Below, in pieces: positions 44,332 through 53,251 of a stretch of DNA of 64,000 bases. Origin of the DNA: Chitinophagaceae bacterium. GTDB lineage: Bacteria > Bacteroidota > Bacteroidia > Chitinophagales > Chitinophagaceae. The number at the start of each line of letters is the position of its first letter. Positions within the stretch are counted from its first letter, which is position 1. The translations under genes were made by a program, and so were the position numbers. Location: positions 62,001-126,000 of the forward strand of contig JADBXP010000009.1 of assembly GCA_020403455.1 (NCBI GenBank), read 5' to 3'. Under the pieces are notes generated by a model. The model was not told the origin of the DNA and made no database searches. It saw only the letters and a list, made by a program, of their open reading frames with translations.

Positions 44332-44339
44332 CAAAATTA
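44332..44339 (-). promoter_or_regulatory. recA distal -7 element TAATTTTG
   Basis: TAnnTTTG match on minus 116 nt before the recA ATG. A transcript from it would run through the palindrome pair. No -33 element was recognised. Confidence 0.4.
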
Positions 44340-44453
44340 CAGTCTGTTGATTCCGGTACATAGGTGTTTATACGGGATTTATACCCGTGTTTTCCCCGAA
44401 TTCTGCCCGGTGATTTGACGCAGTAGCCCTGGTAGGGGCTTGTTTTCAATTGA

Positions 44454-46343
44454 TTACCAGCCTATTCCGTAATCTTCTCCGTGGTTGGAAGAGCCTCCCC
44501 AGAGGGTTCCATGTTTTTTATCAAAATAGATGGCATTGATTGGACCGCTGCTGCGCTCGGTAAAGCTGAGCGCATAGCCCATTTTCTTCAATGCGTCTCG
44601 GGTGGCCTGAGGTATCCGGTTGTTCAGCAAAAGCTCTCCAGGACGCGGCTTCCTATCGGCTATCCTGGTTCCGCCCAGCGACAACCAAAGTTGATTCGTA
44701 TTGATATTGGCCGCTTCTGTGGCCTGTTGCACGGTCATGCCGAAATCAACCATGTTCACCAAAAACTGCAATAGGTTCTGGTCTTGCGTATCGCCTCCCT
44801 GAACAGCAAAAGCAACCATCGGCTCGCCATTTTTTAGCGCCAGCGATGGCGTAAGCGTAACCCTAGGCTGCTTTCCGGGAGCCACCACATTAAAAGGATT
44901 GATGGCAGAGTCTAGAACAAAACTTTGCAAGCGCTGACTCATTCCAACACCCGTGTTTCCGGCAATAGTTGCCGGAATCCAACCACCACTCGGTGTTATG
45001 GAAACCACCCAGCCCTCTTTATCTGCCGCCTCAACGCTGGTCGTTCCCAACCAGAGTCTTTCCATATAGTCTTCCGGGTTCATTGCTGTTCCGGTGCTGT
45101 CGTGTGCAGGAACAAATTGTCTGCGCGTGGCACTGTCTGATATATTTTTTCTTGCTTCCAACAAATCACGAAAGGGATTCTGTCTGCCCTCAAACGGATA
45201 GGGGTCTCCGGGTTGTACGTTCGGGTCATTCGCGTCTTTGCGCATTTCCGCGAGTCGTGCCTTCGCATACTCTTTGCTTAATAGCCCCTTCATTGGCTGG
45301 CCGGGGTTTCTGGCCGGATCTCCATAATAAAAATCCCTGTCCGCCAATGTCATGTTCATCACCTGATACAACGTATGAATGTATTCCGGAGAATTGTATC
45401 CCATTGTTTTAAGGTCGAGTGGCTCGAGCATATTCAGCGACTGTAATAACATGGGGCCCTGTGTCCATTGTGACAACTTGTATACATCAACGCCCCGATA
45501 ATTCACGGTCAACGGCTCCTCTTCTTTGGGTTTCCAGTTGGCCAAATCCTGGAGCGTAATCAATCCTCCCTGCTCCTGACATCCGCGTACAAACTCTTTT
45601 GCAATATCTCCTGTATAAAAACGATCGCAGGCCGCTTGAATGGCTTCCTTGCGGGATTTCCCCTTCTTCAACGCCTCCTTCTCTGCCTCCACCATTTTAT
45701 TGAGTGTATTATACAGGTCTTGCTGAACAAATATCTCTCCTGCTTCGGGTGCTTCCCTTTTTTCTCCCAGGTGGGGAAGGAATACTTTTTTACTATAGGG
45801 CCACTGTTTGATGCGCTCTTTTCCTCTTTCTATGCTGTTCGCGGTTTCTGCTTCTATGGGGTAGCCCGCCGCCAATTGCATGGCAGGCGCAAGCACCTGC
45901 TGAAGACTCATGGTTCCGTAATTTTGTAACATGTGACAGAGGCCGCCAACTGTTCCGGGAGTTACAGCCGCCAAAGGACCATATTCAGGGGGAAAACGAT
46001 ATCCTTTGTTTTTAAAAAATTCCGGGGTGGCCCCTGTTGGTGCAACGCCCAGCGCATTGATACCAATTACTTTTTTGGTGCGCGGATTGTATATCAACGC
46101 CTGTGTTTCCCCGCCCCAGCTTAATACATCCCACATGGTACAGGTAGCTGCCAGCATGGCGCAAGCAGCATCAACAGCATTTCCGCCTTGTTGAAAAACT
46201 GTCGCTCCGGCTGTTGCTGCCAGGGGCTTTCCCGTGATGGCCATCCAATTTTTTCCATGAAGCGGCGGCTTTTGCGTGCGCTGTGCGGAAGCGGTCAAAG
46301 AAATGAACAAAAGAAGGCCAAAGAGAAGGTGCTGCTTTTTCAT
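44454..46343 (-). CDS. gamma-glutamyltransferase family protein (exported)
   Basis: 629 residues with a signal peptide (LLFGLLLFISLTASA). The large-subunit part shows GNAVDAACAM, PGTVGGLCHM and WTQGPMLLQSLNMLE. The small subunit should begin at the conserved Thr in LWLGTTSVEAAD, the autocleavage and nucleophile residue of the Ntn-hydrolase fold, followed by NTGVGMSQRLQSF in place of the usual GSG-type lid. It probably transfers or hydrolyses gamma-glutamyl groups in the periplasm; the motifs differ enough from E. coli Ggt that the substrate is open. About 110 nt after its stop begins the recA control region; a hairpin AGCCC/GGGCT follows the stop. Confidence 0.9.
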   Translation of the reverse strand: MKKQHLLFGLLLFISLTASAQRTQKPPLHGKNWMAITGKPLAATAGATVFQQGGNAVDAACAMLAATCTMWDVLSWGGETQALIYNPRTKKVIGINALGVAPTGATPEFFKNKGYRFPPEYGPLAAVTPGTVGGLCHMLQNYGTMSLQQVLAPAMQLAAGYPIEAETANSIERGKERIKQWPYSKKVFLPHLGEKREAPEAGEIFVQQDLYNTLNKMVEAEKEALKKGKSRKEAIQAACDRFYTGDIAKEFVRGCQEQGGLITLQDLANWKPKEEEPLTVNYRGVDVYKLSQWTQGPMLLQSLNMLEPLDLKTMGYNSPEYIHTLYQVMNMTLADRDFYYGDPARNPGQPMKGLLSKEYAKARLAEMRKDANDPNVQPGDPYPFEGRQNPFRDLLEARKNISDSATRRQFVPAHDSTGTAMNPEDYMERLWLGTTSVEAADKEGWVVSITPSGGWIPATIAGNTGVGMSQRLQSFVLDSAINPFNVVAPGKQPRVTLTPSLALKNGEPMVAFAVQGGDTQDQNLLQFLVNMVDFGMTVQQATEAANINTNQLWLSLGGTRIADRKPRPGELLLNNRIPQATRDALKKMGYALSFTERSSGPINAIYFDKKHGTLWGGSSNHGEDYGIGW

Positions 46344-46418
46344 ACGCGGAGGGTTTGCAGCAAATTACTTTATTCTGTTTATGCTTTTCGCAAAGAATGA
46401 AAAATTCCGGACGGGTAT

Positions 46419-47045
46419 TTAGTTTAAATAATGGCTCACTTTTTGGCTGATGTATTTTTTTACGCCTTCCCAACTTTGCTTTTTTAGACCAACGGGGTCT
46501 TCGTCTTGTTCTGCCTCTGAGAAATAAGTTAGCGCTTGTGGAATTGTTATTAGTAAATTTTGTGTGTTATACTTTTTTTGGTGAAGGACAATAAACCTTT
46601 CCACAGTAAAGTGATTCAATAGTTCGGCAATATCCCAAAAGTCTTTCTTCTTTGCTCTTCCCAACAATGCCTGTACCTTCATGGCTATGATATCTTCGAT
46701 AGAGAAAAACCTAATGTCATCAATTGTCTGAGCGGGGGCAAGAAGCGGGTGGGGGTGTGCGACAATATCTACTTTCACATTATCAATGAAACAAAAAACG
46801 CCCACATTGGACTTGTTTGTTCTTATCTCAACCCTCTCTTTAAAAATATCAGCAAGTTGTCTTGCAATCTTGTCGTTGTCAACTGTTCCGGCAACAAAAA
46901 GATCCAGGTCATCTGATTTTCTATGTCCATACAATAAAGACAAGGCCGTTCCCCCTACCAAAGAAAGCTCACCAAGATTCCGCTCCAGCATGAGCCGGGT
47001 TAGTAGGGAAAAAGTTGAGGATTCGACTGTCTCAGTGTGTAGCAT
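46419..47045 (-). CDS. AbiEii/AbiGii-type nucleotidyltransferase
   Basis: 208 residues. The nucleotidyltransferase core shows VGGTALSLLYGH followed by KSDDLDLF (catalytic Asp pair), a third Asp in VKVDIVAH, and the C-terminal K-x-x-ALLGRAKKKDFWDI motif of the AbiEii toxin family. AbiEii proteins are toxins of type IV-like toxin-antitoxin/abortive-infection pairs, acting by nucleotide transfer. The M1 start overlaps the upstream small gene by 46 nt and gives the conserved N-terminus (TVESSTFSLLTRLM), so the overlap is real. The canonical AbiEi antitoxin is absent. Confidence 0.9.
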   Translation of the reverse strand: MLHTETVESSTFSLLTRLMLERNLGELSLVGGTALSLLYGHRKSDDLDLFVAGTVDNDKIARQLADIFKERVEIRTNKSNVGVFCFIDNVKVDIVAHPHPLLAPAQTIDDIRFFSIEDIIAMKVQALLGRAKKKDFWDIAELLNHFTVERFIVLHQKKYNTQNLLITIPQALTYFSEAEQDEDPVGLKKQSWEGVKKYISQKVSHYLN

Positions 47046-47302
47046 CTGAAGTCTTTTAGCGGCCTGTCCAAAATGGCACTGGCCAAATACATTGTTATCT
47101 CTGACAAAAACCTTGCATTCACCAATGCTTCTGCCACTTTTTCGTCTCCATAATATCGGCGGCAGTTTCTGATATCCTGAACATCCCCGCGCTCGAAAAC
47201 CCGCTCGATGACAAACGCTGCTTTTGCATCATAGTCGATTTTTTCAAAATCCACATCCCAGAAAATTCTGCGATTAAACACCGGAAGTTCCCGTGAATTC
47301 AT
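47000..47302 (-). CDS. small DUF6922-like protein, partner of AbiEii-type gene
   Basis: 100 residues, no membrane segment. The pattern FWDVDFEKIDYDAKAAFVIERVFERGD, RRYYGDEKV and DFRCYTLRQ resembles the Bacteroidota small proteins often found directly upstream of AbiEii-type nucleotidyltransferases. By position it is the candidate antitoxin or partner, but it has no obvious helix-turn-helix and no proven role. It starts the two-gene transcript and its 3' end overlaps the partner by 46 nt. Confidence 0.8.
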   Translation of the reverse strand: MNSRELPVFNRRIFWDVDFEKIDYDAKAAFVIERVFERGDVQDIRNCRRYYGDEKVAEALVNARFLSEITMYLASAILDRPLKDFRCYTLRQSNPQLFPY

Positions 47303-47460
47303 AGATTAAAAATACAACTATTCTTTTGAGACTCTTGAATGATGCCGGCTATATCTTAACGTGTTTTTTCTTTTGCTCCCTCTTTTCTTCTGTTGCTGAG
47401 AAATGATGCCCGAACCAGGCATGTTTTTTTGTACTTTTAGGTATTATCATTTTTCCAACT

Positions 47461-47925
47461 ATGCCTACCTATCAACTTTCCGTTAACGGAAAAAAACAAT
47501 CGGTTGATGTTCCCGCAGACATGCCCCTGCTTTGGGCGCTGCGCGACGTGCTCGATCTTACAGGAACCAAATATGGATGTGGTGTTGGCTCCTGTGGTGC
47601 CTGCACCGTCCTCCTAAACGGCAAGCCCGTTCGGTCCTGTCAGTACCCCGCCTCCGTCTGCGCGGGAAAAGAAATTATAACGATTGAAGGACTGAGCGAA
47701 GAAGGCACACACCTGGTTCAGCGGGCATGGACCGATCTCAATGTTCCACAATGTGGTTATTGCCAATCGGGGCAAATCATGACCACCGTTGCTCTTTTAG
47801 AACAACACCCTCAACCCAATGACGAGCAAATCGACGAGGCATTTGCCGGATTGGTTTGTCGCTGCGGAACCTATGCAAGAATTAAAAAAGCAGTTCTGCG
47901 TGCTGCAGAATTGAATAAAAAATAA
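47461..47925 (+). CDS. iorA: (2Fe-2S)-binding subunit of an isoquinoline 1-oxidoreductase-like enzyme
   Basis: 154 residues. Plant-type 2Fe-2S motif [15 protein letters not shown]...C in the N-terminal half and a second cluster domain C-G-Y-C-x-x-G...C-x-C ([17 protein letters not shown]), as in small subunits of xanthine-oxidase-family molybdenum hydroxylases. It passes electrons from the molybdenum site of the partner subunit. The large subunit starts 4 nt downstream. Upstream is a hairpin ATGCC/GGCAT followed by seven T (47406-47430). Confidence 0.9.
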   Translation: MPTYQLSVNGKKQSVDVPADMPLLWALRDVLDLTGTKYGCGVGSCGACTVLLNGKPVRSCQYPASVCAGKEIITIEGLSEEGTHLVQRAWTDLNVPQCGYCQSGQIMTTVALLEQHPQPNDEQIDEAFAGLVCRCGTYARIKKAVLRAAELNKK

Positions 47926-47929
47926 TCCC

Positions 47930-50134
47930 ATGAACAGAAGAGGTTTTATTCAATTGAGCTCTTGTTTGTCAGGTGGCTGGGTTTTGTCTCAACTCGCGCC
48001 TCTCAGTGCTTTGGCAAATGATGGGCCGGATTGTTTTCAGCCAAGTCCACTCATCAAACTTTGCTCCGATGGAAAAATCATCGTGTATGTGTACAAACAG
48101 GAGATGGGACAGGGGGTTCAAACCTCTTTGCCCATCATTGTCGCCGAAGAGTTGGAGGCAGACCTGAACAATGTGGTTGCAGAAGCTCTTCCCTATGCTG
48201 CGGGCAATAAATTCAATTATTCTACCGGGGGAAGTACGAGTGTTCTATATGAATATACTCCTCTACGCAAAGCCGGTGCTGCTGCAAGAGAAATGCTGAT
48301 TGCTGCAGCGGCTCAGGTTTGGGGTATTTCACCCGATAATTGTCGTGCTCAAAAAAGCCGGGTCATCAATACCATTACCAACCAATCCATCCCCTACAAA
48401 GACCTAATTACAAAGGCTGCAGCCCTCCCTGTTCCCAAAGAGCCGGCGCTGAAAAATTATAAGGACTTTTCTTTGATAGGAAAATCGGGCATTAAAAAGA
48501 ATAACCTGAAAGACATTGTTACAGGCCGAATGAAATATGGTCTTGATCTGAAGTTGCCGGGCATGTTATACGCCGTTATTGTTCGTTGTCCGGTGATGGG
48601 CGGAAAAGTAAAGTCTTGGGATGAATCCTCTGTTAAAAATATTGACGGACTGGTGAAGTTGTTTGAGATGAAGGAAATGGGCGCACAACTGGAAACCCGA
48701 AGCGGTGTTGCCATTGTTGCCAAAACCCGGTGGTCTGCATTACAGGCACAGCGGCTACTTAAAGTTGAGTGGATTTATCCCGATGGGGCATTGACAAGAA
48801 GTTCTGCAGGTTATTTTTCAGAACAGTCTGCCAAGCTCAAACAAAAGCCTGATGTCGTATATGATGTTAAAGGAAATGTTATTCCCGAGCTTTCTCCTGT
48901 TACGAAAGACTGGGTAAGTGCGGGTTATCAAATTCCGTTTGTTGCTCACGCTGCGATGGAGCCACTGAATTGTACCGCTCAGTTCAAAGATGGCAAGTTC
49001 GAGCTGTGGGGTGGATTTCAAAATCCTGGCAAAACAGCTACCGTGGCCGCAAAGTATTTCGGACTGGGATCTAAGGATGTGTTCATCAACCTGATGCCGC
49101 TGGGGGGAGGTTTCGGAAGAAGACTGGGCGCAGATTACAGTGCTGAAGCGATGCAGGTAGCCCAGCAAATTCCGGGGGCTCCTGTTCAGTTGATGTTCAC
49201 CCGGGAAGATGACATGAAATTCGATTTTTATCGCCCTGCTTCCACGCATCAATTGAGTGCAATGTTGGGTGCTGATAAACGACCTTCCGGTTGGCAACAC
49301 AAAATTGCTATTGCTCCGGTTGCAGATTTTATGCTTGGAATGAAGGGAAGCAAAAACTGGCTTTCTATGGAAGCGGAAGGTGGTGCTTATGGTGATATGT
49401 ATTATAACATTCCTGCTCTTCAAAGTGCTGTCACCCGAACTGAATCTCCGCTGGTGGAAGGTTGGTGGCGCGCTGTCAACTTCACTTATAACAATGTAGT
49501 CATTGAGTGCTTTGTTGATGAGTTAGCGAAAAAAGCCGGACTCGATCCGGTAGCTTACCGGTTGTTGTTGTTGAAAGATATGCCGGCAGGAAAAATAAAA
49601 GGGGGTGCTCTTTATGAGCCTGAAAGACTTGCTGCCGTTGTGTCTCTTGCTGCTGAAAAAATGGATTGGAACAAAAAACGTCCGGCTGGAAGGGGATTGG
49701 GAATTGCCTGTTGTTTTTATAACCATGCAAAAGCTTATACCGCTCACGCTTTTGAAGTTAGTGTTTCTAAGACTAAAAAAGTAACCATTCATCGGGCTAT
49801 TGTTGCAACAGACGTTGGAACAGTTATCGATGTGGACGGCTTCCGAAATCAGGTAGAAGGCGGTTTTGTCTGGGGCTTGAGTGCCGTGTTGAAAAGTGAA
49901 ATAACTGTGGCAAAGGGTGCCGTACAGGAAAGCGGTTTCTTTGATTTCCAGGTATGCCGTCTCCCTGATGTTCCTCCACTAGAAATTCATGTGGTAGAGA
50001 GTTCCAGAGAGCCGGGGGGTGCAGGAGAAACCAGCGTTCCTTCTGTAATGCCGGCATTAATCAATGCTATAGCTGCTGCAACAGGGGAAAGGATAAGGAC
50101 AATGCCAATAAAAAATAAAGGGTACACTATTTAG
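47930..50134 (+). CDS. iorB: molybdopterin-binding subunit of an isoquinoline 1-oxidoreductase-like enzyme
   Basis: 734 residues. It starts NRRGFIQLSS, a twin-arginine export signal, so the complex with IorA is periplasmic. Moco-binding and catalytic elements: EMGQGVQTSLPIIVAEEL, GGGFGRRLG, WRAVNFTYNN and, near the C-terminus, GGAGETSVPSVMPAL with the catalytic glutamate. Such enzymes hydroxylate aldehydes or N-heterocycles with water. No cytochrome c electron acceptor gene and no Moco chaperone are next to it. It overlaps the convergent serine hydrolase gene by 8 nt. Confidence 0.9.
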   Translation: MNRRGFIQLSSCLSGGWVLSQLAPLSALANDGPDCFQPSPLIKLCSDGKIIVYVYKQEMGQGVQTSLPIIVAEELEADLNNVVAEALPYAAGNKFNYSTGGSTSVLYEYTPLRKAGAAAREMLIAAAAQVWGISPDNCRAQKSRVINTITNQSIPYKDLITKAAALPVPKEPALKNYKDFSLIGKSGIKKNNLKDIVTGRMKYGLDLKLPGMLYAVIVRCPVMGGKVKSWDESSVKNIDGLVKLFEMKEMGAQLETRSGVAIVAKTRWSALQAQRLLKVEWIYPDGALTRSSAGYFSEQSAKLKQKPDVVYDVKGNVIPELSPVTKDWVSAGYQIPFVAHAAMEPLNCTAQFKDGKFELWGGFQNPGKTATVAAKYFGLGSKDVFINLMPLGGGFGRRLGADYSAEAMQVAQQIPGAPVQLMFTREDDMKFDFYRPASTHQLSAMLGADKRPSGWQHKIAIAPVADFMLGMKGSKNWLSMEAEGGAYGDMYYNIPALQSAVTRTESPLVEGWWRAVNFTYNNVVIECFVDELAKKAGLDPVAYRLLLLKDMPAGKIKGGALYEPERLAAVVSLAAEKMDWNKKRPAGRGLGIACCFYNHAKAYTAHAFEVSVSKTKKVTIHRAIVATDVGTVIDVDGFRNQVEGGFVWGLSAVLKSEITVAKGAVQESGFFDFQVCRLPDVPPLEIHVVESSREPGGAGETSVPSVMPALINAIAAATGERIRTMPIKNKGYTI

Positions 50135-51677
50135 TTTTTTCCACCCTTTCAAATTTAAGGTCATGGAAATCATAGCTAAAATCGGTGAGCGGGGAAATTG
50201 CTTTCATGCGTATGCTCTTTCCTTTCCCTTCTTCGTCTAATCCGAAGTTAACAAAAGCATCGGCGTCCATGCTTCTATCTATCCAGCGTACTACCATGGT
50301 TGTTCCTTTGTAAGGATACATTCTTCCTGTTAATTTTGGAGAGCGCTTCATTTGTAACCATGGTTGTCCGTTCTTTTCTAAGATCATAACTTCTCCCATC
50401 CAAGGGTCGCGATACGTTCCTATAAATGATTTCCAATCATTGGTAGATGCGATAGTTGCCTTCTTTATTTCTGCTTCCACTGAATCAGTGATCTTTGTCG
50501 CTTCCTCTAATTCATCTTTTCTCGCTTTTACCAATCGCTGCAGCCAATCTATTTTCTTTGATCCAAGATAACTGTCTTTTATTGTGTTGGTGATTGTATA
50601 AAAGGCATATCCTTCTTGTTGATTGGTTAAAACAATAATTCCCAATTTTAATTCAGGAAGCATCGTTATTTGCGTTACCATTCCCTCTAACCCTCCGGTA
50701 TGTGTTACTTGAAGTTTACCTAATACGTCAGACAAGAAAAATCCTAGTCCGTAAGAGTTAAAATGCACATTATAAACGCCGGGATTATATACTGGCAGGA
50801 TAGTTTGAGGAGTCCACATTTCTTGTAAGGTTTCCTCCGATAGTATTTTTTTTCCTTCTGTAGAAGCTCCTTTATTCATCAAACAAATTAACCACTTTGA
50901 TAAGTCATTGATATTTGAATAAATTCCTCCTGCTGCATGTCCTACTCGTAGCGTATTTCTGGGAATTACCTGCACCTCACCATTTACTGGAGCATGACCA
51001 TCAATTACATCCTGATAAGAAGACAATCGTTCATAAGAACCCGCAGTTGTTCCCATACCAAGAGGTTTGAAAATATTTTTTTCAACAAATTCATCCCAGG
51101 AAATTCCTGAAACCCTGGCAATAACTTCTCCTGCAATTATATATAGATTGTTGTCATAATCGTACTTGGTTCTGAATTCAGATTCCTGTGTCAAAAAACG
51201 AAGGTTGTAAATAATATCCTTGAGTGTGAAATCACTGGAATCAGGAAAAAACATCAGGTCTCCGGCTCCTAATCCCATACCACTCCTGTGTGTCAATAAA
51301 TCTTTGATGGTAAAATGCTCTGTTACATAAGGGTCGTACAATTTAAATTCTGGAATATAGTCCCGAACATGATCTTCCCATTTTATTTTTCCTTGCTCAA
51401 CAAGAATTCCCAAAGCAGCTGCTGTAAAAGCTTTACTGTTGGAAGCTATTCCAAATTGAGTGTTGGGGGTAACCGGTTGTCGGTTTTTTAAAGACCTGAA
51501 TCCGTATCCTTTCGCATGAATTATTTTTCCATCTTTTACAACTCCCACTGCAATTCCGGGAACACGAAAAGAAGCAATTGTTTTTTCTACTAAAGAATCA
51601 ATTGATCCTGTTGAAATTTCTTGAGAAATTCCAGAAATTGCTGTTAAGAGAAAGAGTAAAAAGAATAATTTTTTCAT
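50127..51677 (-). CDS. exported serine hydrolase (class C beta-lactamase/PBP-like)
   Basis: 516 residues with a signal peptide (LFFLLFLLTAISGISQ). Active-site motifs: SNSK (ASNSKAFTAAALG, nucleophile Ser and Lys), Y-D-N in the middle (YDNNLYIIAGEV) and HTGGLEG (H-x-G) towards the end. The C-terminal 100 residues are an all-beta DUF3471-type domain (IGTYRDPWMGEVMIL). Likely an esterase, D-aminopeptidase or beta-lactam-hydrolase-like enzyme; the substrate is unknown. It starts 10 nt after the nadA stop. Confidence 0.9.
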   Translation of the reverse strand: MKKLFFLLFLLTAISGISQEISTGSIDSLVEKTIASFRVPGIAVGVVKDGKIIHAKGYGFRSLKNRQPVTPNTQFGIASNSKAFTAAALGILVEQGKIKWEDHVRDYIPEFKLYDPYVTEHFTIKDLLTHRSGMGLGAGDLMFFPDSSDFTLKDIIYNLRFLTQESEFRTKYDYDNNLYIIAGEVIARVSGISWDEFVEKNIFKPLGMGTTAGSYERLSSYQDVIDGHAPVNGEVQVIPRNTLRVGHAAGGIYSNINDLSKWLICLMNKGASTEGKKILSEETLQEMWTPQTILPVYNPGVYNVHFNSYGLGFFLSDVLGKLQVTHTGGLEGMVTQITMLPELKLGIIVLTNQQEGYAFYTITNTIKDSYLGSKKIDWLQRLVKARKDELEEATKITDSVEAEIKKATIASTNDWKSFIGTYRDPWMGEVMILEKNGQPWLQMKRSPKLTGRMYPYKGTTMVVRWIDRSMDADAFVNFGLDEEGKGKSIRMKAISPLTDFSYDFHDLKFERVEKTK

Positions 51678-51687
51678 GGTCTTTTTT

Positions 51688-52689
51688 TTATCCTACCAGT
51701 CCTGCTTTTCTACTTATTTCCATCATTCTATCCATTGGTAATTTTGCTGCCAGGCGAAGAGACTCTTCCATTTGAATCTCCGGAACCTCATACAACAAAG
51801 CATTGTATAATTTTTCGAGGGTGTTGAGCTTCATGTGCGGACATTCATTACAGGCGCATAAATTGTTTGGTGGTGCAGGAATAAATGTTTTTTCCGGTGA
51901 TGCTTTTTGCATTTGGTGTAATATTCCTGCTTCTGTTGCAACAATAAATGAGGAAGAGCTATCTGTTTGAGAAAATTTTAAAAGTTGTGTGGTACTTCCA
52001 ATAAAATCCGCTTCAGCCAACACAGCTTCTTCACATTCCGGATGAGCAATCATTTTCGCTTCCGGGTGTCTGTGCTTCAGGCGTACTATTTTTTCTCTGC
52101 TAAAAATTTCATGAACCATACAGGCACCATCCCACAATAACATATTTCTTCCAGTCTTCTTATTTAAAAATGCACCCAGATTTTTGTCCGGAGCAAAGAT
52201 GATGGGTTGTTCAGGAGGAACACTTTCGACAATATGAACAGCATTGCTGCTAGTACAAATAATATCACTCAATGCTTTGATTTCAGCAGTACAATTGATA
52301 TAAGAAATAACTATGTGATCCGGATATTTTTGCTTGAATTGTCGGAAAAGTGCAGGAGGAGCACTGTCTGCCAAAGAACATCCTGCTTTCCAGTCTGGCA
52401 CAATCACCTTCCTGGAAGGATTGAGAATTTTTGCTGTCTCCGCCATAAAATGAACTCCGGCGAAAAGTATGATGTCTGCTTCTGTTTTGCTCGCTTGCTG
52501 TGCCAATCCTAAACTATCTCCAATGTAATCTGCCACATCCTGAATATCCGGCTCCTGGTAGTAATGAGCGAGAATTACTGCTTTCTTTTCTTTTTTCAGC
52601 CGATCAATTGCTGAAAATAAATCAAGTTCAGGATCTACAGGAATGTCTAAAAATCCACCTTCTGGTAAAATCGAATTTGCTGGAAGCAT
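51688..52689 (-). CDS. nadA: quinolinate synthase NadA
   Basis: 333 residues. NadA makes quinolinate from iminoaspartate and dihydroxyacetone phosphate using a 4Fe-4S cluster. Signatures: [45 protein letters not shown] and [10 protein letters not shown]; the three cluster cysteines are in place. With pnuC/NadR-type kinase elsewhere in the window, the organism has both de novo and salvage entries to NAD. nadB is not in view. The 500-bp AT-rich gap lies upstream. Confidence 0.96.
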   Translation of the reverse strand: MLPANSILPEGGFLDIPVDPELDLFSAIDRLKKEKKAVILAHYYQEPDIQDVADYIGDSLGLAQQASKTEADIILFAGVHFMAETAKILNPSRKVIVPDWKAGCSLADSAPPALFRQFKQKYPDHIVISYINCTAEIKALSDIICTSSNAVHIVESVPPEQPIIFAPDKNLGAFLNKKTGRNMLLWDGACMVHEIFSREKIVRLKHRHPEAKMIAHPECEEAVLAEADFIGSTTQLLKFSQTDSSSSFIVATEAGILHQMQKASPEKTFIPAPPNNLCACNECPHMKLNTLEKLYNALLYEVPEIQMEESLRLAAKLPMDRMMEISRKAGLVG

Positions 52690-53177
52690 GCGGCAGTTAT
52701 TTTTGTAAATCTACTTGCTTTGTCTGATTTCTCTTTCGAGAAGAATGTGAATAATCGCCGTAGTATTTAATAATTAATACTTATTTAAAAACAACTATTA
52801 CTATTACAACTGTGAATTAGTGGATACTCTGATTGTCCACAAAATATTCCTTGTATTATCCCCAATAAATCCACAAGACTAACCAATTACAAATTCAATG
52901 ATATCGAAAGATCCAGACAGTTTTCAACAAATTTTCGAAGTTTTTCTTCACTCCTTATAAAAATTAATTCACAGAATTCTAACTGTTAATTAACGGGGAG
53001 AAAACACCCTCACTTTCTTCATTTTTACAATACACCTCTTTTTTTGTACAATCAAATCCACCGAATACATACTCCCTTTTCCGGTTATCCCCAGCTTTTT
53101 TTATTTATTAACTGAGCTCTGTGAAAAAAAAGATCCCTTTATTGGCTTTTACCCCAAAAAACCATTTAAAACCTCTG
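52690..53177. other. AT-rich intergenic region with DnaA-box-like sites (candidate oriC)
   Basis: No gene is seen in nearly 490 nt between nadA and the PpiD-like gene. It is strikingly AT-rich (TTTAATAATTAATAC near 52766, TTTTTTTATTTATTA near 53096). It contains near-consensus DnaA boxes: TTGTCCACA at 52833-52841 and TTATCCCCA at 52856-52864 and 53085-53093 (each one mismatch from TTATCCACA), plus weaker AAATCCACA at 52867-52875. CTGTGAA recurs at 52810, 52968 (reverse), 53119 and 53189. This fits a replication origin, but a long 5' leader is an alternative. Confidence 0.35.
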
Positions 53178-53208
53178 TTTGTGGGGAACTGTGAATGCAT
53201 TATTTTTG
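53178..53208 (+). promoter_or_regulatory. promoter TTTG-N19-TATTTTTG before the PpiD-like gene
   Basis: TTTG at 53178-53181, a 19-nt spacer and TATTTTTG at 53201-53208: the best-spaced Bacteroidota promoter in the window. Predicted start near 53215 and a leader of about 37 nt before the ATG at 53252. Confidence 0.7.
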
Positions 53209-53251
53209 CCCTCCCATAGCTGAAAAAGCTATTAAATTACAATATTTTATT

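Noticed and set aside
47000..47045. 46-nt overlap of the AbiEii-type and DUF6922-like genes as an annotation error
   Set aside because: The residues encoded in the overlap belong to the conserved N-terminus of the nucleotidyltransferase and to the conserved C-terminus of the partner, so both ends look genuine.
47406..47430. ATGCC/GGCAT hairpin with seven T as a terminator on plus
   Set aside because: No plus-strand gene lies upstream; with a 5-bp stem it is weak. Kept only as a possible attenuator before iorA.
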